DNA of 64,000 bases from Watersipora subatra (lineage: Eukaryota > Bryozoa > Gymnolaemata > Cheilostomatida > Watersiporidae). The stretch lies in assembly GCF_963576615.1 (NCBI RefSeq), contig NC_088712.1:29479870-29543869 (forward strand), in the 5' to 3' direction. Position numbers and translations under genes: made by a program. Positions 11,661 through 23,764 of this stretch are shown piece by piece; the first letter of the stretch is position 1; each line of letters opens with the position of its first letter. The notes beneath the pieces were generated by a model. That model saw only the letters and a list, made by a program, of their open reading frames with translations. It did no database searches and was not told the origin of the DNA.

Positions 11661-12052
11661 TTCTCTGCCTGTCTATAAAGTTTATGTATATAACTGTTCA
11701 TTCCATCTTGGCCTTGTATTAGTTTATTAAATTTAGCACGTTCTACTATGGTGTTATTTCTGACACCAAAGTAGTCATTGAAGGCCGTGATCACGTTATC
11801 ATGTGTATCTTCGTCTATATTCCTGGCTAGTATAATATCTTCTGCTTGCTCTCCAAAAGTATATACTAATGTATTGATTTGTTCGATTTCTGGTTGTTCA
11901 GATAGCCTGCTGACATCCCTATATCGTAACCACCTTGCCCTCCATCTAGTCCATTGAGCCGGATCTGTGAAATCGAATCTATCTGGAAGTGTCAATCTTG
12001 GTGCATGAAATCTAGGAATAACAGCCGCTTGAGGGTTCTCCTCCTCTCCCAT
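11627..12052 (-). pseudogene. Gypsy gag, N-terminal part
   Basis: ATG at 12050-12052, 23 bases after the primer-binding site, opens a frame of about 140 codons with a capsid-like pattern (PDRFDFTDPAQWTRW, then QINTLVYTFGEQAEDI). It leaves frame near 11650, where the following frame picks up with ESEELIRDRLAVG, the normal continuation of such Gag proteins. A one-base frame change joins the two. Whether this is a programmed shift or a mutation cannot be told. Confidence 0.8.
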
Positions 12053-12074
12053 GATGAACAACTGGTCAGGAAGA

Positions 12075-12092
12075 GGAGTTTTGCTGGCACCA
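12075..12092 (-). other. Primer-binding site of the gypsy element
   Basis: Minus strand TGGTGCCAGCAAAACTCC directly after the 5' LTR. TGG and the position are typical of a tRNA 3' end complement. The tRNA species was not identified. Confidence 0.65.
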
Positions 12093-12272
12093 TTAGTATT
12101 ATCGCTTGTTACATGTTGGATGTCGTTGGATAATTGTAGACTAATTAAGTAACAACCGTGAGCATTGAGTAGTGTGCCGGAAGAGCGAGTGAAGTGTATT
12201 TGTTCCGAATACAATCAGCAACATACGAGTAAACAAATAGCGTGAGAACCAAAGTAATATGATAATGCTACA
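12093..12272 (-). repeat. 5' LTR of the gypsy element
   Basis: On the minus strand it starts TGTAGCATTATC at 12272 and ends at the primer-binding site. It pairs with 7775-7957. Confidence 0.88.
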
Positions 12273-12277
12273 GTACG
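12273..12277. repeat. Intact copy of the gypsy target-site duplication, GTACG
   Basis: The 5-bp duplicate of the target, lying within the coding sequence of the older LINE. Confidence 0.8.
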
Positions 12278-13560
12278 AGGCAAAGAAAAATTAAAAAGTG
12301 CGTTTGTTTTAATTGTTAGAACAAAAAGACCCGAAGGTTGGCGTGTATCATATGAGTTTTTTGGTGCGTTATTGTATGTATCTCGTATAACGTCACTATA
12401 TTTTACTCTAAAAAACAAAGACACTCTTTTTTCCCTCTTTTTCCCTGCTAATGAAACAATGTCTGTGTCTTCCCATAGCTTTGAAAAACTAACCTGACCT
12501 CTCAATCTAAATACGAAGCGCAGTGCTTGGTTTTGCATTTTTTTCCAATTTATTTATATCTCCCTTTATGTATGGATCCCAAACTTGGCATCCATATTTT
12601 AGTCCATGTCTTATCAAAGTCTCATAAACAACTTTTCTTGTTTTTGTGTCTGCGATTTTTAACACTTTGCGCAACATGCCTAATAGTCTAGAGGCTTTGG
12701 CCACTATGTTGTTTATGTGTCTATCTCATTTAAGGATACAACTATGTTCAATGCCTAGATATGGATGTGAATTTACATTTTTAAGCCTTACATAATGTAA
12801 GTAAAATTCCTGTTGAGAATTTGTTTCTCCTACAGAAAGCACTGAACATTTTGAGGAATTGAAAGACAACTGCCAATCACAGGCCCGCAATTGCAGTTTA
12901 TTGATGTAATTTTGTGAAACTAACAAATTTGCTCTAGTATTGTACAGCAAAGCGTCATCCGCGAACAATCGGCATTCGGAGGTAATTTGCGAAGGCAGGT
13001 CATTGACATATAACAAAAAGAGAAGTGGACCCAAGACTGAACCTTGAGGCACACCAGACAAAATATCACACCAAGAAAACTCTTCTCAATCGGTCACAAC
13101 TACCTGCATGCGATTTCTGAGAAAGTTCTCAACCCAGTGGATAAATGGGAATTTATGCTTAGTTTATATAATTTAAATATCGTCTTCCTATGATTGACAA
13201 AGTCAAACGCTTTAGAAAAATCTAAAATGATGACATCTGTCACTAAGTTTTGTTCCCGATTTAAAGCCAAATCATTAAATGTATGTATTAACTGAGTTTC
13301 GCACGATCAATCACTTCGGAAGCCTTGCTGAGAGTCAACCAGTATGTTTTAGAGTCAAGATGTAAATGAATATGCTTCACGATGATATGCTTTAGCAAAT
13401 TGCATGTAATACATGTAAGGGATACAGGCCTGTAATTATTTGGTAAATGTCTATTTCCCTTTTTATAGATGGGTTTTACATGGGCCATCTTTCACACTTT
13501 AGGCAAGATCCCAATAGCAAGGGAGTATTTTGGTCAGCCGTTCCAAATACAAATTCATGG
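12278..13560 (-). pseudogene. Jockey/CR1-like LINE reverse transcriptase, 5'-truncated and frame-broken
   Basis: Read on the minus strand, successive frames give AHVKPIYKKGN and NNYRPVSLT (RT start), QQGFRSD, ILDFSKAFD (first catalytic Asp), SGVPQGSVLGPLLFLLY, RLFADDALLY (catalytic Asp pair) and YETLIRHGLKYGCQVWDP near the C-terminus. At least four frame changes and two stops separate them. The frame runs up to the GTACG junction at 12278, where the gypsy element interrupts it. Its last codons lie at 4530-4582. No endonuclease is found upstream, so the copy is 5'-truncated. Confidence 0.88.
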
Positions 13561-13565
13561 CACTA

Positions 13566-13826
13566 TTAATTCTTAGTGTCAATGCAATTGTTTTTCAAGA
13601 TTGCCAAAGCCTGAGCAACTGTCTTATGATCCTCACCACTTGATTCAACAAGCTTTACTGCGGGGTCCCCAACATTATACAACAACAAAGCTACACGGTA
13701 AGCTTTATTTTCATGAGAAAGCTCAGAAACCACTGCATACTTCGTCCACTGCTTCTTGAACGCACGGAACACCACTCTAAGTTCATCTAGGACCAAAGGG
13801 CTGGGAGGGTCAAAATTTTGAGTCAT
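13566..13826 (-). pseudogene. Retroelement gag-like fragment (86 codons)
   Basis: A short minus-strand frame starting ATG at 13826 reads FKKQWTKYAVVSEL and VALLLYNVGDPAVKL. This resembles the start of Gag proteins of gypsy-type elements, which carry a W-containing block followed by a (V/I)G(D/E) segment. Nothing else of that element is seen next to it. The assignment is by pattern only. Confidence 0.5.
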
Positions 13827-14685
13827 AGCGCTACAGTTTGAAGAAAAATGTCAAGCCAAATGACTAGGGACCAAATACTGGTTACTGCAATGCAAATCCC
13901 AACGCTTGTACGCGTGTAAACGAGTCACTGAGTCACGTTCACTCTTGATACGATGTTGTGTCTCACCTGCTTTCTGATAATAGCTCATGTTGTATTATAA
14001 CTACGCTTAATTGTTAGCAGTTATATTAGATACGCATGGATGATTGTGAAGATATGTATTGACCTGGCTAGGTCTGACATCGATAAAAGTGTTAACGGAA
14101 CACACAAAAGACCACGTTTATTCTAGCGGCATGCTTTCAGAAAAGGCTACATTCGCATGCGTCTAATTATAGATTGCATCTAATTATAGATTGACTTTCC
14201 AAGACTTAATGGTCGGCATAGCAGCATATATAACTGTTGGTTCATCTCAAATGGTGATGGTTGCGTTGCTTCTGTCATGTAGAAGTTCATACATAAGCTG
14301 ATTGGAGGGTATTTAGTCTATCTTCATTTGAGAGTATTCTCATCAGTACAGATATTCTGTGTGATTTATGCCTATCATTTAGTGATTGCCATTGAAGTTG
14401 CTCTTGTGCTTCTCTCAAGCCGTGACAGCCTGCTGCCACCTGCTGTTTATAAAGCTGACTGTTTATTTTAATACTGATTCCATTGGGTCAGAAGTGGTTT
14501 TGTCAGATAGGTCCAATAGAGCTTTTCCATACTCCAGATCATGTTTACATAGGCTGGTTGGTGTATGCGAGGAGTTTTTTTACTTATAGGTGTTTCATTG
14601 AGTATTTGAGGCAGCTTGGAACTTAGGTGCAATGGCCATCTTTCTGTCTGTGTTTTTCAAATCTCAGATATTATTGCAGTTGATT
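13827..14685. other. No gene seen
   Basis: Could be the leader or LTR remains of the element whose gag fragment precedes it. No paired LTR was found in the window. Confidence 0.4.
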
Positions 14686-14689
14686 AATA

Positions 14690-15360
14690 AGATATCTTGT
14701 CTGTGTTACTATACGTGGTGTAGACCCGCCAAAAATATAAGCCAGCTAAATTCATTTGTTTTTTGAAAAAAAAACATAAGTTCACGCTTATTAACGTTGA
14801 AGGGCATTCTTTACTTGACTGGCCAGTCATTGAGCTAATCAATGCCATTTTGAAAGCATTGGGCTTCTCTGCTATTGCTGATTCCAGAAATGGATAATAT
14901 AAAATGTAATGTAAATAGAAAAATGTATTATTTGAATATAGGCTGGTTTTACACAGCATTTTTGGAGCTCATTTACATTAATAAAAACAAATTTGGGCCT
15001 AGTATTAAGGCTTTTGAGACGTCAGAATTCACTGACATGGTATGAGACAATGTTTCTCTGATAGAAACTTTTTGGCTCTTGTATGTTAGAAAACTGTATC
15101 TAGTTGTATAGGTTTGGTCTATACCATCAATCTGTTTGATTTTATTGCGTAAGTATTATTTATGTGGAGCCTTGTCGAATGCCTTCTTAAAAAAAAATAT
15201 GACCACACGAAGGGCTTAGCCTTTTTCGAATCCATTTTTCGAATCCTGGTCATGGTATGTAAAGCAGAGCTGAGTTTCACAACTAAGACCACTTCTAAAG
15301 CCATGCTGCCTGTAGTATAGGATAGCATCCGAGGCTTGATTAAAACGAACCAATGCAAGA
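14690..15360 (-). pseudogene. Second degraded LINE reverse transcriptase fragment
   Basis: Minus-strand frames show YYRQHGFRSGLSCETQL (RT region before the first catalytic Asp), an eroded AFDK-like block, LGPNLFLLM for the LGPLLF block, and further down FQNGIDQLNDW followed by FNVNK. Stops and frame changes are frequent. The order and spacing match the CR1/Jockey RT, as in the copy at 12.3-13.6 kb, but the sequence is clearly different, so it is an independent relic. Confidence 0.65.
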
Positions 15361-16099
15361 AGTTCTAGTTTTATATAATTATATGTAATATGAGGAACAG
15401 AAATGAAATGGTCTTTTAAAAAGCCATATTTGGGGGGTCAAAGCAGTTATAGTAGAATGTGTAAAAAAATGGTTTTGGAATAAGTGCGCTCATTCTTTAA
15501 ATATGAAATTCTTTTGAATTACATTGATGACCATTAAAAATAATTTAATTTTAGATAACTAAAAGCTGTCCAATAACGGGTCAGCAAATTTTTAGCTTAA
15601 AATGCTGATCTTGTTTCAAGTCAATAAGCTGCCTTGGCTAATTATCTAATATGCTACTCATCCCCCTTCCAAAGGCTCAGAATAAAGGTACCAATCTGAG
15701 AAAACATTACTAGAAGGAAAACATATTTTGTGAGGATTGAACTCATGACACTCAGCATAAAACTCTAACCGCGCTAGTCTCCTACATTCTGGTGCCTCAG
15801 AATAACTGTGCCGATACTTAAATCTCTGTGCTTTATGACAAAAAGTGAACAGACAGACTGAAAAGAACCAATAATAATATGGATGAAGTTTGAAAAAAGA
15901 ACGGTCGTTGATATGTTCCCACGACACATCGGACAATTTCTCATAGAAAGCTAGTGTACTACAACACACTGGTTAAAACCATTGCCCTAGAAATCTTGGC
16001 ATAGCTTACGAGTCTTGAATTACGATGTATGAGTACTTGGAATTGTTAGATAGTCTCAGTCAGTTGGATGAGTCTGTGTGGAGGGTACGTAAAGGTTAT
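15361..16099. other. No gene seen
   Basis: AT-rich sequence with short frames of no recognisable family. Confidence 0.4.
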
Positions 16100-17010
16100 C
16101 TTGGGAAATAAAATTCAGAAAATCTTTTTTTAACCTCAAAGCAAGAACGAACAATGTTGGGCTGCAAAGTGAAGGTAAGGCAGAATGTAAAGTAGTTGAG
16201 CTAAAATCTGATGAATCGAAGGCATTTACAATTGGCGTAGTTTGCCCAAGATCATGACCGATGCCAATATGTGTGGTGTAAATATGCTTAGTGAATCATA
16301 TGCACTTACTGTTAAGGTAGAGACTAGTTCTGGTTTGCCAATTTTCCGATATGATATTACACTGACCCACTGGTAGATGTGAGTTGACTGGTAATTCTGG
16401 TATGGCGTTTCCAGTAGCTAGCTGATGCAATGCATTTGTTGACATTCAGGGTAAGTCATGCAAAACTCTGCTGTATATTGCCGATAAAGTCAGCGGTTTT
16501 TTGGGATCTTGTGTTGTCCTTGATGTGGATTTAGACTTGGCAGTCTCTTTAGACCTAACAACTCAACTCAAGTACAGAGAGTAATGTACATGCTAAGCCG
16601 TGTGGGCTTAGCAACCTCTCTGTTAAGCCCACATGGCCACAGCATGCTAAGTACCATGCTCTGTTGTAAGCTGTAGAGGCAAGGTTTTGTTTGAGTTGCA
16701 GCAGTTAATTGAAGAGGAAACTATTGATCCTATGGATTCATCTGCATGAATATTCTGCATCTGAATTATGAGCAAGAAATCTTCTGATAGTGTTTTGCAT
16801 GCGTACAGATTTGTCTGCTTGCAACCAGAAGATAGCCGTATATGGCTTGGAATTCCTATTCCTGACATGGAAGCACTGGTCTATTCAGAGGTTTTCCACG
16901 GTTGTCTTCAATTCATCTTACAGCCAGATTACCACTCACTGATAAAAGTAAAAATCCGACAATTTGGAGAGACTGTTCAGACAGTGTGGGTTTCCATTTG
17001 AATTAGCGAC
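16100..17010 (+). pseudogene. Heavily degraded gypsy reverse transcriptase fragment
   Basis: Three plus-strand frames must be combined to see it. KPTWPQHAKYHALL, then ELQQLIEEETIDPMDSSA, then PIPDMEAL, then FSTVVFNSSYSQI, and finally GFPFELA near 17000 correspond in order to the N-terminal half of a Ty3/gypsy RT, up to the block before the YxDD motif. The 77-codon open frame at 16768-17001 is a by-product of this decay, not a gene. Confidence 0.65.
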
Positions 17011-17620
17011 TACCCCAAATTTTTATTTATTTACTTTTAATGTTTTGAACAGCTGCCTTAATAATTGTGCATGGTATCTCAATGATATATGTCTTCGGTA
17101 ATAGTCAAAAATGGCTCAATACCAATCTGTGTAAAATTTACCAAATGTGTAATTCAGAAGCTAGATGACTCAAGGTTGTGTTGGAACTACTCAACATATC
17201 AACTTGAGCGGTTTATAGTAGTTTTTTGGCTTTACGATCAGTGGTGATTGTTATTTACTAAAGATATTTTACGTGAGATAGCAAAGCATTTATTGCACCA
17301 CTAAACTGTAGCTCAGTTGAACTGCGACTGACTAACAAGAAATAAAAGCAAAAACCAGAATATACTAGATAGTAATAGCATGGACACAAAATAGTTCGTA
17401 CTGGATATGACAACGAAAAATTACCGGGGCTGGAAGTGGCTAAGTGGAGATAACAGATATGTTGATGACAGTATAAAAACAAAAAGCTGACTGCACTAAC
17501 ATTAGCTGAAAGAAAATAATTAGACCTAACCCAAGGAGTTTGCGGCAGCATCTACAATGTCAAATAACTATTAATACCTGTTATCAATACTCCTACTTAT
17601 TTGATATTGTTGATTTTAGT
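17011..17620. other. No gene seen
   Basis: Intervening AT-rich sequence between the gypsy relic and the copia relic. Confidence 0.4.
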
Positions 17621-17624
17621 GACG

Positions 17625-18159
17625 CTCATTAGATCGCGCAAAAGTTACTAGTTGATTCCTAGGTAAAGGGTTGGTAAGGATGTCGGCAACCATATCTTTA
17701 CATGGACAGTATGCTAACTGAATTGCATTGTCTTTGATCGTTTGTCGAATATAGTGAGATGTGCATATATGGTTGATTTGGTTCTGTTGTGCAAGACAGG
17801 GTTATGAGCTATCGCGATAACTCTTTGGTTGTCTTCATAGGTCAATGTTGGTGGTGCCACACAAGACTTATTAAGTTTTGACACTAACATCCTACGCTAC
17901 ACAGCTTCTTGAGCAGCCAAACTTAATGCGATATATTCTGCCTCAGCAGTAGAAAGTGCCATAACAGGCTGTTTCTTACTAGAAGCTAACTTATGGGGCC
18001 AATTGTCATCATGAAAAGATTCCTTGATGTAGAATGTATATTGTCTAGATCACCAGCCCAGTCTGCATTTGAAAAACCAATCAATTCGTTCTTCTCAGAG
18101 TGTTCAAACTTGATACCCAAATCTACTGATCCTTTTAAATACTTAAAAATGTGCCTAAA
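17625..18159 (-). pseudogene. Ty1/copia Pol C-terminus (end of RT and RNase H)
   Basis: The minus strand reads FKYLKGSVDLGIKF, then NADWAGD, then ALSTAEAEYIALS, DNQRVIAIAHNPV and finally CPCKDMVADILTNPL. These are the ordered landmarks of the Ty1/copia RNase H. At least one stop and one frame change occur. The upstream part is at 19078-19336; the two were separated by the MITE at 18160-19077. Confidence 0.8.
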
Positions 18160-19077
18160 GGTTGATTTGAAACAAAATTGACCTTACGGTTATTTAGTAT
18201 CAAAAGGTCCACCATGTCTTACTCTGCTGTGTTGAAGGTTCAAAATATGTGGAAATGTGATTCCAAGCACTTGAAAGCTCAAAAACGAACAGTTAATCAT
18301 AGCCGTCACAAAAATGGCCATAGGTCGGAATCCCTCTCCAAACGACTCAAATGGAATGTAGTTGAGCATTATGTGCTTCTGTCTACACTTTTATGCAACC
18401 TCATTCGTTGAAATATTTTACAAACAAACTTCACACATTCAATAAAACCATGTTTATTTTCCTTGCGCGTCTATTTCATTATCATTGTATTGCTGTCACT
18501 TCAAGCACTGATATCTCAAAACCTAGCCTAAAAGTCAGTTTAATTTTTTAATCTTAGCTCGAAGGTAATCGAACCTAAGCTCTGATACACATGAGGAGCC
18601 TGTTGGTCACCTGTGATGGTCGAAAAATGCTGCAACAATCGTTTGCGCCATTTGGCTGGAAATATTAATCACATGATCAGATTATGTTAGTTTCAGTTCA
18701 TGTTTTATCTATTGAAACAAAACTGTAAAGTAGCGAGCATCTATATTTGATAAGGGCTTCTCAGTACAACTAGAAGTGTTTGTCACAAAACTAGTGCTAC
18801 AAGACGTTTTATGTTAAGACTTTTATTGGCCTTTCATTTCATGTGATAACATCACGTGTCACAACAATAACCACGTCGAGTTGAATACGTCATAAAAATA
18901 AGGAATTCAAACCTACGTCCGTTTGCGTGATAGCTGTGATTAACTGTTCATTTTTGAGCTTTTAAGAGCTTGTTATCACATTTCTACATATTTTGAACCA
19001 GCAACACAGCAGAGTTAAACTTTGTGAACCTTTTGATACCAAATAACTGAAATGTAATTTTTGGTTTCAAATCAACC
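18160..19077. mobile_element. MITE-like element with inverted repeats of about 150 bp, inside a copia relic
   Basis: The left end starts GGTTGATTTGAAAC and continues through TTAT-TAGTATCAAAAGGT, CTCTGCTGTGTTG, TTCAAAATATGTGGAAATGT and AACAGTTAATCA. The complement of the right end repeats these landmarks in order over about 150 bp at roughly 80% similarity. The middle has no transposase. Removing it restores the copia frame order. The target duplication is unclear. A partial third copy of the terminal repeat is at 60060-60215. Confidence 0.7.
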
Positions 19078-19336
19078 TTCAACAGCTATCACGTGTGCTT
19101 TGTTAGGGCTAGAGTTATACATTGTAACTGTTTCCATTGCTTGAGATATATCTGGTCGAGTACAAACTGCAGCATATGGAAAGCTTCCAGTCATAGCGTG
19201 ATACTTGTTACCATCTGCCAAACCATTTGCACCATCATCACTGCTCAGTTTTACATTCGCATCTGCTGGTGTTGACACAAGATTTGCCTGTTGCAAGCCA
19301 AACCTCTGTAACATCTCCAAGATGTATTGCTTCCTA
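19078..19336 (-). pseudogene. Ty1/copia reverse transcriptase, C-terminal end
   Basis: The minus-strand frame reads YILEMLQRFGLQ, VSTPADANVKLS and TRPDISQAMETV. This is the RT-RNase H junction of copia elements, continuous with 17625-18159 once the MITE is disregarded. Confidence 0.8.
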
Positions 19337-21880
19337 CATCTCTACATTTCTACATCTGTATTGCTTCTTACATGATCAATCTAAAATTGATCATATGTAC
19401 TAGTAGTTGATAATACTAAGCAAGGTTTATTTCTAACTTATTCTGAATAACTCTAAGTTTGATGCAAACTGAGAGTAAATGAACACTAGCCATTGATGTT
19501 GTTAATGCTATCAAAGAAGCTCTTCCGTGTTGGGAGTTTTTGTTCCATTTGACATTAAATTATTACCTCTAGCATGCAGTTAATTGATGCTATAGGTATG
19601 GATGCACTTCTCAGTCTAATTCACAAAGATGGCACTGAGCAGGTGGTGTCATTTTTATCCAACTGCCTTTTCGGCTTTAAAGCAAAATATCGTATTTATG
19701 TGTGGGAAACTTAAATTTGTTTTTGTTGCTACAAAGTGTTGGCATATCCGTTAAAGAGATTTTTTGTTCATACCTAAACAATCTGTTTTCTTTACTGTGT
19801 GACACTATACTATCCAGACGTGCTGGTCATAGAGTAAGTAACAAGATGATGATCCAAACTTCATTATTTACTATTAAGCATGTTAAAGTGTACCTGCTGA
19901 CTGACTACCTGTAGGTTGCTGAAAGTACTCCAGTGAGTGATTATTATGTGGCAGTCGTGTCATCTGTTACAAATCCTGATCAGTTTTTTTCAGGAGTTCA
20001 AGCCAGATGAATTTATTAAAAACTTTGTAGTGCTTATTATTCAGGGTTAAAAATAAGCTCAAGTCAATAGATGAGTTTTATTTTGAATTCAAAGATGAAT
20101 TACTTTTACAGAGTAAGTTTGGTACCATGTGAGGGTCGAGGTGTTGTTCTCGGGTCAGACCAGTCTCAATTAACCAATAGGCTCATCAAGGTATAGCTAA
20201 GTATAATAGATGTAAATGCTACATGTTTTGGTGAAAGCCCATAGATAGGCTAATAGGGCTGACTGTCTCTCACTGTTCTACTTGTTCGATGGAAAGTGCA
20301 ATTAACCCCTGTCTAGCTTTCTGACAACGTTTAAGAAAATTTTGGTCTGGATTGTGTTCATTCTTTTTTTTCTGGCACTTCATGAACAGAGATTTTTTGT
20401 TATTGTAGTAGGTACTTTTATCCTCGTGTAATCCACCAGCCAACTTGACACTGAGACCACTTGTATTTGAATGGCACAATAACAGCATGCAGTCCATCAT
20501 AGCATAATAATAAGATCACGAAGTAGCATAATACCGAGGCCACAAAACAGACAATCATAATAAAGACATAACCACTAGGTAATAAACACTGAGACAGCAA
20601 TACATGAGACAGCAATACTTGTACACAGAAATGAGTAATAGTATAACATTCCATACACAAGAGTAAATGATATAGGCTTATACATTTATAAGCCTTTATA
20701 CATATAGGCAAATACATGCACACATAGGTTACTATATATACATAGACGACAGTGACCTTTGTAAATTATGGCAGAAAGAAGTCAGAAATTGTTATTATGC
20801 ATAATGTTTTATCTATGAGCACAATAGCATTCCTAAAGAAAGTTTTTTTGTGAAGATTATCCTGAGTTATTGTTCAGTAACAATGCCATAAGTAAACGTA
20901 AACACGGCCATCATAGCTGCGGTATTAAGCGTTACAGTTTTATATAGATTACCTTGTTTATACTCAAATTTGCAATCTTTCAATCGAGTATTAAGACAAA
21001 CCATAGAGGTTGTTGACCTTGACTTTCTCGAAATGTCTCACTCTTCTCCAAACTTTACTATTGTTGTTTCTCCTATTATGTCAAATTTCTGGTAAAAAAG
21101 TTCTTAGTGTCAAGCAGAGGTCATTCAAATTTGGACCAGTGTACGAAGCTTAGCAACAAAGTGGACCAACTTTAGACATTCTGTTGTGAATATTGGTTTT
21201 ATAGTTGGCGGCTTGGTTAGAGTAAATAGATTTGGGTGTTGAACAACCCCCAAATTACAACGGGAAGTCTTTGTTATCATCTCCATTCGCTATTATAAAA
21301 AGGTTGCCTGTAACACATTTTGGCTTAGCAGTGGTGAAGCGTTTGGTCTCATATAGCAAGGGCTAATCATTCACCAGTATTTCATAGTCACCAGGCTCAA
21401 ATGGCACCAACATCCTTCAAAGATTGCGTATGTTAGCAATCGGTTAAAGAAAATGCATATGTTGTTTTTAATATAGTTTCAATAGTTATGTGTTCATAAA
21501 TCTAGTTGTTTGAAATGTTATGCAATCACAGTGATGGAGATTAAATGGTCTTTTGTGAAACTGTCATCTACGGATCAGGGTATCCGTAGCCGTTTTGGTA
21601 GAGGAGACCATTAGGAAATATTTAGGACAAATTTAGGAAAAATTAGGACGGTATGACCACGGTGTGGTCAGACCGTCAAGACAGATTAGTTTCAAATTAC
21701 ATTAATATCAACTAAAGAGAGTTGACTTTCATAAATCAAACTATCTCTTCTCAGTGCTTCTCACACTAAAAAGCACTAGAGTGCTTCTCACCGCTTTTCA
21801 GAATCTTCTCAGTGCTGGATGTCCATTAGCTCTTCTATTGGTGATATCGCTTGGATCTGGCTTGTTTTTGATCTGGCAGG
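19337..21880. other. No gene seen; one strong hairpin
   Basis: No recognisable coding sequence. A near-perfect inverted repeat lies at 21647-21677: GACGGT, one unpaired base, TGACCAC, loop GGT, GTGGTCA, one unpaired base, ACCGTC. Parts between 21.2 and 21.9 kb may belong to the gypsy relic that follows, but I could not place any domain. Confidence 0.4.
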
Positions 21881-21886
21881 GTGCCT

Positions 21887-23760
21887 TTACCATTGAATGT
21901 GTTCGAGAAACTTTACACTTGATTGTCTGTGGGTGCGTTTCGGTTTATTCAATTGTAGCCTATGTTCTGCAATTTTGGTAATTAACATGTCAAGTTGTTT
22001 GCCATGTTCATTCCAGTTAGGTTCAAATACCAAGATGTTATCTGGATAGACAATTATTCCATCTAAACTGTAGAATTTCCTCCATTCTTCTATGAAAGAT
22101 TTCACTCACACTGGTGATACCAAACGGCAGGCAGTTGAAGCAGAATTTGCCATGGCGTCTTATAAATGTGGTAATGTATAAGCTAGGCGCCTCATTTAAG
22201 GCTATTTGGTGATACCCACTGCAAGTATCAAGAGTTGAGAATACTTCAACACCATTAAGTTTAATCGAAGGATGTTATTGGGTACATTTCCCGAATCACA
22301 CCGCAGTGGAATGCTCGTAGATCAATACAGAATCTAACTTTCCCAAACTTTTTTCAACTGGTACTAGAGTGGAACACTAGTTAGTGGGTTGCGTAGCTGG
22401 TCTTATGATGCTCTCGCTGATCATTCTGTCTAATTCATTGTTTACTTTATGTAGCATGAGAAATGTTATACGGCTAGGAGCATATATACATGTGGATATC
22501 GTCATGGAGCTTAATGGTTGCTGGCTCACCTTAATCAGCACTGGGCCTATGACCGCCATCTGCTCTACCGCACTCCTGGACAGAAAGTTGGATCTAGTAG
22601 TATCAGCTGCATAACAGTTCAGAGAATAGTCATTGCTATCATATGTAGTATTTAGAACAAAATAACCATAAACAGTAACATCAGAATTGATAGATTTTAA
22701 TATAATGTCAGCTTTAGATATGGGTATGTTAGGCAAAGATTTATGAAGTCAAAGTCTGCTTTGACAGAATGGTCACATCTGCTCTAGTGTCAACTTTGAA
22801 TTCTACAGTAGTCATTTACAGGCATACTAACAAACCAAGGATCATTGTTGTCGGTTATTTTAATTACATTGTTGTTGTCAGCAATAGTTGGCAAACTCTA
22901 GTCAACGATTTCTGTTGCAGTTCTCCTACTTGGCATTGGATTGCCCCTACTCCTACATACTTTTGAGAAGTTATTGTTCTTTTTGCAATTATGACATTGC
23001 TTGTCATATTCAGTACATCGGCGACGTTGGTAGCTACTCCAACAGTCGTTACAGTTGTTGATGTTGTAGGATTGGTCAGTAGCTGTCTCGAGATTATTGC
23101 GAGGATTAGTGTTGGGCTGGTTGTTTGAGTTGTGGTTGTGCCTCATTTCATGGTTTCGGCAACTGCGAGTGTAATGACTGCAAGCAACTGCTTCCACAGC
23201 ACCCTAGTTAGAAATCTTTTGCCTGACGAGCTCATATTGTTGGGAGATTGATATTGCACTGTTGAGTCCAAGGGTGTCTTCTAGTTGGAACTTGGCAGAT
23301 AGTTTAGATAATGCCTACTACTAATCTGTCTTCTATGGAATTGTCTCTCTGACTCAAAATCACAGTGCTCACTTATTCTGTATAACTCTCTTACAAATTT
23401 TTCAATAGTTTTATCCAGTATTTTGTTTCTGGCGTGAAACTGGCATGTCAAGTAATTTGTATTGCACTTAAGGGTTAAATAAGAGTAAATAATCTTGAAA
23501 TGCTTTAGGCACATTGTCACAATTGTCCTTGTCTTCCTCTCGAGTAAATGCAAAAGTGTCATACAGTTGCTGGCTGTCGCCCACTTATTTTATACAGCTA
23601 AGTAGCAATTGGGACATTTTTATCTGATTTTATAAGTCTGCTGGCGATTCTGTATAGCTTGAATTGTTTATGCCAGTCGGTGAAGCTATCAGATCGTGAA
23701 TAATCAAATTCTTTTACTGTGATTAGCTTGGACATCTTCGGTTCGATTACGATTCAGCTC
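21887..23760 (-). pseudogene. Degraded gypsy gag-pol relic
   Basis: On the minus strand, from high to low coordinate: a gag-like frame (23281-23562), a double zinc-knuckle region (CNDCWSSYQRRRC and CHNCKKNNNFSKVC, 22898-23197), the protease-RT linker and N-terminal RT (22377-22736, ending with ELDRMISESIIRPATQPTN), and RT after the catalytic region with QLNKPKR and VKFLEHI (21887-22105). The DD pair has been replaced (PDNILVF in place of xDDILVF). Multiple frame changes. Confidence 0.75.
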
Positions 23761-23764
23761 ACCT

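Larger units (their letters stand above)
7775..12272 (-). mobile_element. Full-length Ty3/gypsy retrotransposon (4498 bp) with short LTRs
   Basis: Two LTRs of about 180 bp in direct orientation (7775-7957 and about 12093-12272) bound a gag-pol region on the minus strand. The element starts TGT and is flanked by a 5-bp duplication GTACG (12273-12277, and the copy split by the pogo-like insertion). A primer-binding site follows the 5' LTR and a purine tract AGGGGAGA precedes the 3' LTR. Domain order gag, protease, RT, RNase H, integrase is the Ty3/gypsy order. Several stops and frameshifts make it non-autonomous. Confidence 0.9.

Noticed and set aside
16768-17001. 77-codon plus-strand open frame as a small gene
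   Set aside because: It overlaps a degraded gypsy reverse transcriptase whose landmarks appear across frames, so it is a relic.
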